From the NCBI RefSeq assembly GCF_005221305.1, contig NZ_CP039887.1, forward strand, positions 1,116,001 through 1,180,000: DNA of 64,000 bases, in the 5' to 3' direction. A model generated the notes under the pieces. It was given only the letters and a program-made list of their open reading frames with translations. It did not search any database and had not been told where the DNA came from. Positions 1 to 7,877 of this stretch are shown piece after piece. The first letter of the stretch is position 1; every line of letters begins with the position of its first letter. The translations under genes and the position numbers were made by a program. Source of the DNA: Neisseria subflava. GTDB lineage: Bacteria; Pseudomonadota; Gammaproteobacteria; Burkholderiales; Neisseriaceae.

Positions 1-447
1 TAAACGGACAGTAACAAGATAAGAATTCTGAGCGAGAATAGAACGATAAAGTTTAATAGCTTTTTTATATTTCCCTTCAGAGCGCCAAATTGCACCTTGC
101 GCATAGGCCAATAAAATAGGATCGTGCCCGCTCCATTTTCGATATATCGGCAAGAGCTGTGCTGCCGATATATAATTTCGCATTTGTAAAGCCTGATTTA
201 ACAATGGCTCTGTCAATTCTGGTTGCTTGGCTAAATCATCTAATGTCAACGTTTGACTAGACTCTTCTAGAGAAGTACCGTCATTGTCTGAAAATAATTT
301 ATCTTGCTCTGATACTTTAGGAATAGCCATCTCCTGAATTCTTTCTACCTGTCGATCAGCTACAGTTTCAGGATTCGTCATAATTTCAGCAGACACCATT
401 GAAGGAACTAGCGTTCCCAGCATAAAAATGAATGAATAAGACTTCAT
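1..447 (-). CDS. Slam-type surface lipoprotein assembly modulator (N-terminal part, cut by window edge)
   Basis: The first 149 codons of a gene that runs off the left edge. The product starts with a signal peptide (MKSYSFIFMLGTLVPSMVSA), then an acidic linker, then a TPR-like segment at about residues 85-149. That segment contains LLPIYRKW, AYAQGAIWRSEGKYKKAIKLY and related helices, and lines up well from memory with the N-terminal TPR domain of meningococcal Slam1. Slam proteins pair a periplasmic TPR domain with a 14-strand outer-membrane barrel (DUF560) and move lipoproteins of the TbpB, LbpB, HpuA or fHbp type to the cell surface. The barrel is outside the window. The gene follows a TbpB-fold lipoprotein gene, 124 bp downstream on the same strand, which is the usual Slam-cargo arrangement. 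The start ATG has AAGAAAT upstream. Composition is AT-rich, like the lipoprotein gene and unlike the rest of the window. Confidence 0.85.
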   Translation of the reverse strand, partial: MKSYSFIFMLGTLVPSMVSAEIMTNPETVADRQVERIQEMAIPKVSEQDKLFSDNDGTSLEESSQTLTLDDLAKQPELTEPLLNQALQMRNYISAAQLLPIYRKWSGHDPILLAYAQGAIWRSEGKYKKAIKLYRSILAQNSYLVTVRL

Positions 448-518
448 AAATCTATTTCTTAAAATTTAAGTAACAATAGTTAAATTAAAATTTTATCTAT
501 TGGTATTTTTCATATTAA

Positions 519-561
519 AAACAATAAGCAGCAGATGCCAAGCTCCTGCTGCTTATTGTTT
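519..561 (-). terminator. Hairpin between surface lipoprotein and Slam genes
   Basis: A perfect 16-bp inverted repeat (519-534 and 546-561; core AACAATAAGCAGCAG) with an 11-base loop, starting 11 bases after the lipoprotein stop codon and followed on the minus strand by a T-rich run. It contains no uptake sequence. It may act as an attenuator that gives more cargo than translocon transcript, or as a 3' stabiliser. Confidence 0.7.
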
Positions 562-571
562 AATCAGCGTT

Positions 572-2491
572 TTAACGCTTGCCAACAAAACCAATATTAT
601 TTTCACCATGGCTGGTCGTAATTTTTAACACACCACCCACTTCTTCTGCATTTGGGCCAGCAAAACGTATGTCACCTTTACCATAAATCACTTCATTTTC
701 ACCTGGATTTTTTCCTTTCATCCAAACAGTGATATCTCCAGAAAGTGGTGAGCCCCCCACTAGAGAGACTTTTTGACCTGCAGTTGCAGAAGGCATTCCA
801 CTCTCTGTTTTTACATTACCACTAGCGAAATATACATCACGTTTATCATCTAAGCGACGATTGGTAATCGCTCCATTAAAGGTAACATTATTACTTAAAA
901 CAGTATTGTAAGCCATGTTTGGCTCATGAAACTGTGCAGTCATATTCATCACGCCGTCTTGTTTACCATCTCTGCTAGAATAGGCAACACCTGTATATTT
1001 GGCAGATAATCCTTTTTTAGTCTTCATATCATAGACATTGGCAACCATACCATTCTCAGTAATAACTCGGTTAAAAATGCCGATGTTAAATGGAGTATTA
1101 ACCCCATAAGTACCATCGCCATTTTTATAACGCCATGCAGTTAATGAAAGATATTGTTGGTTAAAACCATTGGCTTGTCCAACATCATAAGTATAAATTG
1201 CACGAACTTCATTTACCTTTCCATAGTGCAATGCACTAAACATTTCAGCAATTACACGTTTATTTTGAAATGCGCCTAATGCCTTATTATTATCAATACC
1301 GGTATGAATTGAATATAATGACACTTCGGTCATTTGCCCTTTATCAGCTACAATCTTCAACCTACCATCTTTTTGTGTTACAAGAAAATAGCTACCAGCA
1401 GGGTAAGTATATTGTTTATCCGCAACCCAACCCAAAGCTTTAAGCGCATCTGCGCGCTCTGGATTTACTTTTGCTGCTTCCGAGCTAACTTTAAATGTAG
1501 TAGTTTTATCCAAAGTAAAGCGATATGCATATTCACCATTTTGATTAACATATAATTCGTCATCCGGATTATTATCAAAATAATTATTCAAAGAATGTGC
1601 ATATTGATAACCTTTACTAGGTTTGGTAGATATGTTCCATATCGGATTCCCCTTATCATCTAACTTATATTCTACATCAGCTAATACACGGCGCCCTTTA
1701 TCTAAAGAAGTTTTATTATCTGCATTAGTTCCAAAATTATTAAACCATTGTGTATAACGACTGCCCCCTACACTATCCAACTCAAATTTACTGGCCGCTT
1801 GGTCTAAGATATTAACGCTACTACCCTGTTTAATTAAAATACCGTTTGCATTACGCTTATCTACACCAATTAAATTTTTTGAATTTAATGGTGTATCAAT
1901 TTCATCATAACCATACTCTCTCTTAATATATCCATCGATTTTATTTATTTTATAGCGTGTTGCCACTCCTCCCAATATAACCGTTTGAGGGCGTAAAAGT
2001 TTATATTTGCCACGCCCCCCAGAAGTTTCGATAATATGTGCACTATCATAAACAAAAGTATTCTCGGAAGCTTTCTCCAACAATGGGTTCGCAGCAAAGT
2101 TATTTGCAATAAAACCTGTATCTACTTCAGCTTGACTAAATTCAGCAAATTTATATCCTTCTTTTTCTACTGTATCATTCAATCTAAGAGTGACTAATTT
2201 ATTCTGAATATTTTTAGAAATTTGCTCATTAATTTGAGCTAAATTATCTTTGCCAGTATTAGGTTTGCTTGCATTGTCCTTACCGGCGTTATCTTTACCT
2301 GTACTAGGCTTGTTTGCATTGTCCTTATTAGAACTACCTTTATTGGTATTATTACTTATATCATTAGGTGCTACAGATGGACTTGTCGGGGAACCCGGTT
2401 CTCCATTCGAGCTAGCACATGCGGCTAAAACTGCCGCACAAATACCTGTTAATACAAAATGAGTAATAGGTGATTTCTTCTGAGTAAACAT
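572..2491 (-). CDS. TbpB-fold, Slam-dependent surface lipoprotein
   Basis: A 639-residue lipoprotein precursor. The start chosen is the ATG at 2491, which has AAGGAT upstream; a longer frame would need a TTG six codons earlier. The N-terminus MFTQKKSPITHFVL leads to the lipobox LAAC with the lipidated Cys at residue 25. A low-complexity Asn/Lys/Gly/Asp linker (about residues 26-85, with repeated GKDN and NKP units) follows, then two beta-rich lobes. Near the C-terminus FAGPNAEEVGG matches the signature that closes the beta-barrels of transferrin-binding-protein-B type lipoproteins. The adjacent Slam gene supports surface display. The ligand cannot be told from sequence: TbpB, HpuA, LbpB and fHbp relatives bind transferrin, haemoglobin, lactoferrin or factor H, and I do not recognise this protein as any of them. 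One sample line within the gene has only 16 of 60 G+C, which suggests horizontal acquisition. Confidence 0.8.
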   Translation of the reverse strand: MFTQKKSPITHFVLTGICAAVLAACASSNGEPGSPTSPSVAPNDISNNTNKGSSNKDNANKPSTGKDNAGKDNASKPNTGKDNLAQINEQISKNIQNKLVTLRLNDTVEKEGYKFAEFSQAEVDTGFIANNFAANPLLEKASENTFVYDSAHIIETSGGRGKYKLLRPQTVILGGVATRYKINKIDGYIKREYGYDEIDTPLNSKNLIGVDKRNANGILIKQGSSVNILDQAASKFELDSVGGSRYTQWFNNFGTNADNKTSLDKGRRVLADVEYKLDDKGNPIWNISTKPSKGYQYAHSLNNYFDNNPDDELYVNQNGEYAYRFTLDKTTTFKVSSEAAKVNPERADALKALGWVADKQYTYPAGSYFLVTQKDGRLKIVADKGQMTEVSLYSIHTGIDNNKALGAFQNKRVIAEMFSALHYGKVNEVRAIYTYDVGQANGFNQQYLSLTAWRYKNGDGTYGVNTPFNIGIFNRVITENGMVANVYDMKTKKGLSAKYTGVAYSSRDGKQDGVMNMTAQFHEPNMAYNTVLSNNVTFNGAITNRRLDDKRDVYFASGNVKTESGMPSATAGQKVSLVGGSPLSGDITVWMKGKNPGENEVIYGKGDIRFAGPNAEEVGGVLKITTSHGENNIGFVGKR

Positions 2492-2775
2492 AAATATAAT
2501 CCTTATCAACTGAAAGTAACTTTACTTAAAACAACTAGATTATTTACTAATAATTGAAAAACTAAATATAAACAACAATTACGCCATCGTGATATTATAA
2601 ACGAATACAAACAGCTTTACTTAATTTACATTTGTTAATTTTTGAAAATGTACTTATTTTGATTAATTTATAATTATCAAATACCTAATCATCTCTTAAG
2701 TTAACAATATTTCAAGCCCATCTTTTGATATTAAATTTAATATTCATCTAAGACACAAATTTTAAATTGCTATAA
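2492..2775 (-). promoter_or_regulatory. AT-rich upstream region of the surface lipoprotein
   Basis: About 280 bp without a convincing gene, very AT-rich. On the minus strand a perfect -10 hexamer TATAAT lies at 2599-2594, about 100 bases before the lipoprotein start, but I find no good -35. A weak Fur-like half site (ATTATCA) lies near 2673-2679; it is too degenerate to call an operator. Confidence 0.35.
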
Positions 2776-2809
2776 AAAAGGCCGTCTGAAAGACTTCAGA
2801 CGGCCTTTT
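2776..2809 (-). terminator. Inverted uptake-sequence terminator after lepB
   Basis: AAAAGGCCGTCTGAA and its complement separated by four bases, with A/T runs on both sides, just after the lepB stop codon. The stem could work in both directions. Confidence 0.85.
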
Positions 2810-2823
2810 AATCTGTTTATTGC

Positions 2824-3843
2824 TTATTTGATACTGCTACCGATACGGCTGAGTTCGCCAAAGTTCATCCAAACAAAGAAGGCTTTACCGACAATCAGTT
2901 TATCATCAACAAATCCCCAATAACGGGAATCGGCGCTGTTGTCACGGTTGTCGCCCATCGCGAAATAACGGCCTTCGGGAACTTTACAGATAAAGCCATT
3001 GCCGTCTTCTGCGTATTCGCAATTTTCCAAACCGCTTGTTTCAAGCGAGTAATTGCTTTCAGGCATCACTTCAGAAGTATATTTGTTCAATACAGCAATA
3101 GATACGGAAGGCTGACCGGCCTCTTTGATAACGTCAAAAATTTTGCCGTTTAAGGCCGTCTGAAAACGCTCAAGCGTATGAATCATAGACGGATCGGTAT
3201 CATCTGCGTATTGATAATTGCCGTTTGGTTTTTCGGAAATAATTTCACCGTTAACAGTCAAAACCTTATCACGGTATTCCACAACGTCGCCCGGAATACC
3301 GACAATACGTTTGATGTAATTCATCTCAGGCTGAAGTGGGTAATTGAACACCACGACATCGCCTCGGGCAATGTTGCCGACAGGGATAATGACCTTATTC
3401 AAAATCGGCAGGCGGATACCGTAAGAGAATTTGTTCACCAAGATAAAATCGCCTTTTACCAAGCCCGGACGCATGGAGCTGGACGGAATTTGGAACGGCT
3501 CGGCAATAAAGCTGCGCAACACAAAGATAACCAAGATGATGGGGAAAAAGCCGCCCATATAGTCGGTAAAATGCGCATTGTCTTCGCCGGTCTCGCTTTT
3601 TTTCAGACAGCCTTTATGGATTGCCCAAACAATACCGGTGAACACGACAAACACCAGCAATACGGCGGTAAAGCTCATAAATTCGGACAAAATGCCGAAT
3701 ACGCCGATCATGCACAAGAGATAACTCCATTGCAGGCCGGAGCTCCATTCGCCGTTTTCCTGACGCTCTTTACTGCTTTTGAAGTTGAGGACCAAGCCGG
3801 CTAACAGTACAACGATTGCGCCTAAAGTCAGATTTATACTCAT
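2824..3843 (-). CDS. lepB: Signal peptidase I
   Basis: Leader peptidase of 339 residues that cleaves signal peptides from exported preproteins at the outer face of the inner membrane. The N-terminal part has membrane segments at about 4-20, 40-75 and 97-110. The catalytic serine is S123 in PSSSM and the general base is K178 in NYIKRIVG, the standard Ser/Lys dyad of family S26. The conserved box MGDNRDNSADSR near the C-terminus is also present. The gene starts one base inside the lepA stop codon (TAATG), so the two are translationally coupled, the widespread lepA-lepB order. At 339 residues it is of the longer, multi-membrane-segment type also seen in E. coli. No key residue is missing. Confidence 0.97.
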   Translation of the reverse strand: MSINLTLGAIVVLLAGLVLNFKSSKERQENGEWSSGLQWSYLLCMIGVFGILSEFMSFTAVLLVFVVFTGIVWAIHKGCLKKSETGEDNAHFTDYMGGFFPIILVIFVLRSFIAEPFQIPSSSMRPGLVKGDFILVNKFSYGIRLPILNKVIIPVGNIARGDVVVFNYPLQPEMNYIKRIVGIPGDVVEYRDKVLTVNGEIISEKPNGNYQYADDTDPSMIHTLERFQTALNGKIFDVIKEAGQPSVSIAVLNKYTSEVMPESNYSLETSGLENCEYAEDGNGFICKVPEGRYFAMGDNRDNSADSRYWGFVDDKLIVGKAFFVWMNFGELSRIGSSIK

Positions 3844-5636
3844 TATTTATCACTCACTTGCAGAATCGCCAAGAATGCACTTTGCGGGATTTCCACATTG
3901 CCCACTTGTTTCATGCGGCGCTTACCTGCTTTTTGTTTTTCAAGAAGTTTTTTCTTACGCGTAATATCGCCGCCGTAACATTTTGCCAAAACGTTTTTAC
4001 GCAGGGCTTTGACGTTTTCGCGGGCGATAATCTGGCTGCCGATGGCGGCTTGGACAGCGATGTCGAACATTTGGCGCGGAATCAGTTCGCGCATTTTCGC
4101 TGCCAGCTCGCGGCCTCGGTGAACAGCGCTTTGACGGTGGACAATCAGGCTCAGGGCATCGACTTTTTCGCCGTTGACCATGATGTCGAGCTTAATCAAA
4201 TCAGACGGTTGGAACTCTTTGAAATGGTAGTCCAACGAAGCATAGCCGCGCGAAGTAGATTTGAGTTTGTCGAAGAAGTCCATTACAACTTCGTTCATCG
4301 GCAAATCATAAGTCAGCATGACTTGACGGCCCATGTATTGCATATTGACCTGAACGCCGCGCTTTTGGTTACACAAAGTCATAACGTTACCGACATATTC
4401 CTGCGGCACGAGGATGGTCGCAGTGATAATCGGCTCGAGAATGGTTTCGATGGTGCTGATTTCAGGCAGTTTGGACGGGTTTTCAACTTCGATTTTCTCG
4501 CCGTTTTTCAACACAACTTCATAAACCACCGTTGGCGCAGTGGTAATTAAGTCCATGTCGAACTCGCGCTCCAAACGCTCCTGCACGATTTCCAAGTGTA
4601 ACAGGCCCAAGAAGCCGCAACGGAAGCCGAAACCCAATGCTTGGGAAACTTCAGGCTCAAATTTCAACGAAGCATCGTTCAGCTGCAATTTTTCCAACGC
4701 ATCGCGCAAAGCTTCGTAGTCGTGGCTTTCCACCGGATAAAGGCCTGCAAATACCTGGCTTTGTACTTCTTGGAAGCCGGGCAACGGCTCAGAGGCAGGG
4801 TTGGCAACCAAAGTAACCGTATCGCCGACTTTTGCCTGACCCAATTCTTTTACTCCGGTAATCAAAAAGCCTACTTCGCCGGCTTTCAGTTCTTGTTTTT
4901 GAACCGATTTCGGCGTAAATACGCCCAGCTGCTCAACCTGCGTTTCCGCCTTGGTGCTCATAAAGCGCACTTTGTCTTTCAGCTTGATGGTGCCGTTTTT
5001 CACACGAATCAGCATGACCACGCCGACATAGTTGTCAAACCACGAATCGACGATAACAGCTTGCAACGGCGCATTTTCATCGCCGGTCGGCGCAGGGATT
5101 TTGGCAACGATTTCTTCCAAAACATCTTCCACACCAATACCGCTTTTGGCAGAACATTGAACCGCACCGACGGCATCAATGCCGATAATGTCTTCAATTT
5201 CCTGCTCCACGCGCTCGGGTTCTGCAGCAGGCAAGTCGATTTTGTTCAAAACAGGCACAACTTCCACGCCCAAATCAATCGCGGTATAACAGTTCGCCAC
5301 GGTTTGCGCTTCTACACCTTGAGACGCATCGACCACCAAAAGCGCGCCTTCGCAAGCCGACAGCGAACGGGATACTTCATAAGAGAAGTCGACGTGTCCC
5401 GGAGTATCAATCAGATTGAGCTGATACACCTGCCCATCGCGTGCTTTATAGTTGAGCGCGGCGGTTTGTGCTTTAATGGTAATGCCGCGCTCTTTTTCGA
5501 TGTCCATGGAGTCGAGCACCTGCGTACTCATTTCGCGCAAATCCAAACCGCCGCAGTATTGGATAAAACGGTCGGCAAGCGTCGATTTACCATGGTCGAT
5601 GTGGGCAATAATGGAGAAATTCCGTATGTTTTTCAT
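3843..5636 (-). CDS. lepA: Elongation factor 4 (LepA GTPase)
   Basis: A ribosome-associated translational GTPase of 597 residues, the usual LepA length. The P-loop AHIDHGKST lies at residues 11-19, followed by DTPGHVDF and NKIDLP. The C-terminal part carries the EF-4-specific domain rich in basic residues (RKNVLAKCYGGD, then KKKLLEKQK). LepA acts on stalled or mis-translocated ribosomes and supports 30S assembly. It is the first gene of the lepA-lepB pair, and its stop codon overlaps the lepB start. There is no strong ribosome binding site in front of the ATG; an inverted uptake-sequence pair lies between it and mtnN upstream. Confidence 0.98.
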   Translation of the reverse strand: MKNIRNFSIIAHIDHGKSTLADRFIQYCGGLDLREMSTQVLDSMDIEKERGITIKAQTAALNYKARDGQVYQLNLIDTPGHVDFSYEVSRSLSACEGALLVVDASQGVEAQTVANCYTAIDLGVEVVPVLNKIDLPAAEPERVEQEIEDIIGIDAVGAVQCSAKSGIGVEDVLEEIVAKIPAPTGDENAPLQAVIVDSWFDNYVGVVMLIRVKNGTIKLKDKVRFMSTKAETQVEQLGVFTPKSVQKQELKAGEVGFLITGVKELGQAKVGDTVTLVANPASEPLPGFQEVQSQVFAGLYPVESHDYEALRDALEKLQLNDASLKFEPEVSQALGFGFRCGFLGLLHLEIVQERLEREFDMDLITTAPTVVYEVVLKNGEKIEVENPSKLPEISTIETILEPIITATILVPQEYVGNVMTLCNQKRGVQVNMQYMGRQVMLTYDLPMNEVVMDFFDKLKSTSRGYASLDYHFKEFQPSDLIKLDIMVNGEKVDALSLIVHRQSAVHRGRELAAKMRELIPRQMFDIAVQAAIGSQIIARENVKALRKNVLAKCYGGDITRKKKLLEKQKAGKRRMKQVGNVEIPQSAFLAILQVSDK

Positions 5637-5669
5637 ATTGTTATTAAGATAAATGCAATTAAAGTCGGA

Positions 5670-5712
5670 AAGGCCGTCTGAAAAAACAGGGATTCGGTTT
5701 TCAGACGGCCTT
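5670..5712 (-). terminator. Inverted uptake-sequence terminator after mtnN
   Basis: 15-bp arms containing AGGCCGTCTGAA around a 13-base loop, placed between the mtnN stop and the lepA start on the minus strand. Confidence 0.75.
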
Positions 5713-5768
5713 AGAATAAGGTTGAATCGTTCCGTATTCTAACGGAAATTCAACGTTTCTGCATGATT

Positions 5769-6470
5769 TTATAGCGATTTGACAATCTCGGTTACCATCT
5801 TCGCCGAGCTGACGGCCGCCGTTTTCAAAAACTCTTCAAAGCTGATGTCCGCTTTCTCATCTGCCGAATCGGATACGGCGCGAATAATCACAAACGGCAC
5901 TTCTAACTGGTGACAAGTCTGCGCAATCGCCGCAGCTTCCATTTCCACTGCTTTGACCTCAGGGAAATGGCTGCGGATTTCCGCGACACCTTCGCTGCTG
6001 TGCACAAAACGGTCGCCACTAACAATCAAGCCTTGCGTTACAGCCGCACCTTCAAACACTTGCGCAGCCTTTTCTGCTTGGCGAATCAAGTTCTCATCCG
6101 ATGCAAACGCAGCAGGAAGTTGCGGTACTTGCCCCCAAACATAACCAAAAGCCGTTACGTCAACATCGTGATGCGCCACAGTTTCGCCGATGACCACATC
6201 GCCGACCTTCAATCCTTTGCCCAAACCTCCTGCACTGCCGGTATTGATGATGCAATCCGGTGCAAACTGATGAATGACCCAAGAAGTCGAAACCGCTGCA
6301 TTAACCTTACCGATACCGCTTAAAACCAATACCATGCGTTTTCCTGCCAACTCGCCTTCATACGCCGAGAATTTACCGAAGGACACATGCTTGACATTAG
6401 CCATGCTTTCACGCAAAAGCTCGATTTCCTGCTCCATTGCGCCGACCACGGCAATTGTTTGTACTGACAT
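5769..6470 (-). CDS. mtnN: 5'-methylthioadenosine/S-adenosylhomocysteine nucleosidase
   Basis: Cytosolic nucleosidase of 233 residues (Pfs) that removes adenine from methylthioadenosine and S-adenosylhomocysteine, clearing inhibitors made by methylation and polyamine synthesis and feeding the LuxS route. The N-terminal GAMEQEIELL, the glycine-rich NTGSAGGLGKGLKVGDVV, and the C-terminal VEMEAAAIAQTC and RAVSDSAD boxes are family hallmarks; the aspartate in SDSAD is the general acid. GGAAAGG precedes the ATG at good spacing. The gene is transcribed alone or ahead of lepA-lepB, with a likely terminator after it. Confidence 0.97.
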   Translation of the reverse strand: MSVQTIAVVGAMEQEIELLRESMANVKHVSFGKFSAYEGELAGKRMVLVLSGIGKVNAAVSTSWVIHQFAPDCIINTGSAGGLGKGLKVGDVVIGETVAHHDVDVTAFGYVWGQVPQLPAAFASDENLIRQAEKAAQVFEGAAVTQGLIVSGDRFVHSSEGVAEIRSHFPEVKAVEMEAAAIAQTCHQLEVPFVIIRAVSDSADEKADISFEEFLKTAAVSSAKMVTEIVKSL

Positions 6471-6624
6471 CTCGTTACCTTTCCATTCACTAATCGGGCA
6501 ACATTATAACAGCAGAATTTAAAATCACAGGGATACTGAAAAATCTGCTATATTCCCAGAACGACACTCAATTTAAAATAGATTGACGCTCGAGCTGGCA
6601 AACAGCAAATAATGGTTGCTTCTG

Positions 6625-6639
6625 TTATAATTATTCTCA
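6625..6639. promoter_or_regulatory. Fur-like operator candidate upstream of pilT2
   Basis: The minus-strand 15-mer TGAGAATAATTATAA matches the 7-1-7 Fur consensus TGATAATNATTATCA at 12 of 14 fixed positions. It overlaps a plus-strand TATAAT (6626-6631), about 45 bases before pilT2. No good -35 is visible, so the assignment is tentative. Confidence 0.35.
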
Positions 6640-6673
6640 ATGAAATAACTTAATATTAACTATCTGAATTCTT

Positions 6674-7804
6674 ATGTTTGACGAAAATACTCCGGGTGCA
6701 AAAGAAGAATTGTTCGCTTGGCTACACCATATGAACACATACAAAGGCTCCGACCTTTTCATTACCACCAATTTCCCGCCGGCCATGAAAGTGGACGGCA
6801 AAATTACGCGACTGAGTGATGAGCCGTTGAGTGCTGAAAAATGTATGGAAATCGCTTTTTCGATTATGTCTTCCAAACAAATCGAAGAATTTTCTTCCAC
6901 CAACGAATGCAACTTCGCCATCAGCCTGCCCGATACCAGTCGCTTCCGTGTCAATGCCATGGTTCAACGCGGTGCAACAGCTTTAGTGTTCCGCTCCATT
7001 ACCAGCAATATCCCGAAATTTGAAACGCTCAATCTGCCCCCTATTCTGAAAGACATCGCCCTCAGAAAACGCGGCCTGATTATTTTTGTCGGTGGTACAG
7101 GTTCGGGCAAGTCCACTTCTCTCGCCTCCCTTATCGACTATCGAAACGAAAACAGCTTCGACCACATTATCACCATCGAAGACCCGATTGAGTTTATCCA
7201 CCAACACAAAAACTGCATCATCACCCAACGAGAAATCGGCGTAGATACCGAAAATTGGCCGATTGCGCTGAAAAACACCCTGCGCCAAGCACCGGATGTT
7301 ATCTTGATTGGCGAAATCCGCGACCGCGAGACCATGGACTACGCTATTTCCTTCGCGGAAACCGGCCATTTGTGTATGGCGACACTACATGCCAACAATA
7401 CCAACCAAGCACTCGACCGCATCATCAACTTCTTCCCCGAAGAGCGCCGTACCCAGTTGCTGACAGACTTGTCGCTCAACCTGCAAGCCTTTATTTCACA
7501 AAGACTGATTCCCCGTGAAAGCGGACGGGGTCGTGTGGCGGCGGTCGAAGTTTTGCTCAATTCGCCGATTATTGCCGACTTGATTCAAAAAGGCGAAGTC
7601 CACAACATCAAAGAAATGATGAAAAAATCAACCGGCATGGGCATGATCACTTTTGACCAAGCCTTGTATGATTTGTATGAAAACGGCGATATCAGCTATA
7701 AAGACGCTATTAAAAATGCCGACTCCCCCCATGACTTGCGCCTAGACATTCAATTACGAAGCCGTCGTGCGCAAAATGCCGGTCCGGATTTAGAATTGAT
7801 TTAA
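6674..7804 (+). CDS. pilT2: Type IV pilus retraction ATPase of the PilT/PilU family (PilT2-like)
   Basis: A hexameric secretion-type ATPase of 376 residues that would act at the cytoplasmic base of the type IV pilus and power or modulate retraction. The N-terminal PAS-like domain (about 1-115) carries GSDLFI and the RFRVNAM box; the Walker A is GGTGSGKST at 140-148, the Asp box ITIEDPIE at 166-173, the Walker B VILIGEIRD at 209-217, and the His box AETGHLCMATLHA follows. Neisseria has PilT, PilU and PilT2. This is not PilT (which begins MQITDLLAF) and is shorter than neisserial PilU as I remember it; GGTGSGKSTSLASLIDYRN resembles pseudomonad PilU. Neighbouring pilT and pilU are absent, so PilT2 is preferred. 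No clear Shine-Dalgarno is seen. Confidence 0.85.
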   Translation: MFDENTPGAKEELFAWLHHMNTYKGSDLFITTNFPPAMKVDGKITRLSDEPLSAEKCMEIAFSIMSSKQIEEFSSTNECNFAISLPDTSRFRVNAMVQRGATALVFRSITSNIPKFETLNLPPILKDIALRKRGLIIFVGGTGSGKSTSLASLIDYRNENSFDHIITIEDPIEFIHQHKNCIITQREIGVDTENWPIALKNTLRQAPDVILIGEIRDRETMDYAISFAETGHLCMATLHANNTNQALDRIINFFPEERRTQLLTDLSLNLQAFISQRLIPRESGRGRVAAVEVLLNSPIIADLIQKGEVHNIKEMMKKSTGMGMITFDQALYDLYENGDISYKDAIKNADSPHDLRLDIQLRSRRAQNAGPDLELI

Positions 7805-7821
7805 CAGCTTCAAAGCATAGA

Positions 7822-7863
7822 AAAGGCCGTCTAAAACCTTACTACGAGTTTCAGACGGCCTTT
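7822..7863. terminator. Bidirectional terminator between convergent pilT2 and reductase genes
   Basis: 16-bp arms with one mismatch, made from an inverted uptake sequence whose left copy is degenerate (GCCGTCTAAA), around a 10-base loop and flanked by A and T runs. Confidence 0.8.
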
Positions 7864-7877
7864 ATTCCATCAAATAA

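Noticed and set aside
2661..2680. Fur box upstream of the surface lipoprotein
   Set aside because: Only one half (ATTATCA) fits; the other half has four mismatches in seven, which is expected by chance in such AT-rich DNA.
4641..5681. Long open frame of 346 codons on the plus strand opposite lepA (and another at 3816-4550)
   Set aside because: Both lie antisense to lepA, whose GTPase motifs are intact; the translated products have no family features and no ribosome sites. They are shadows of the codon bias of the real gene.
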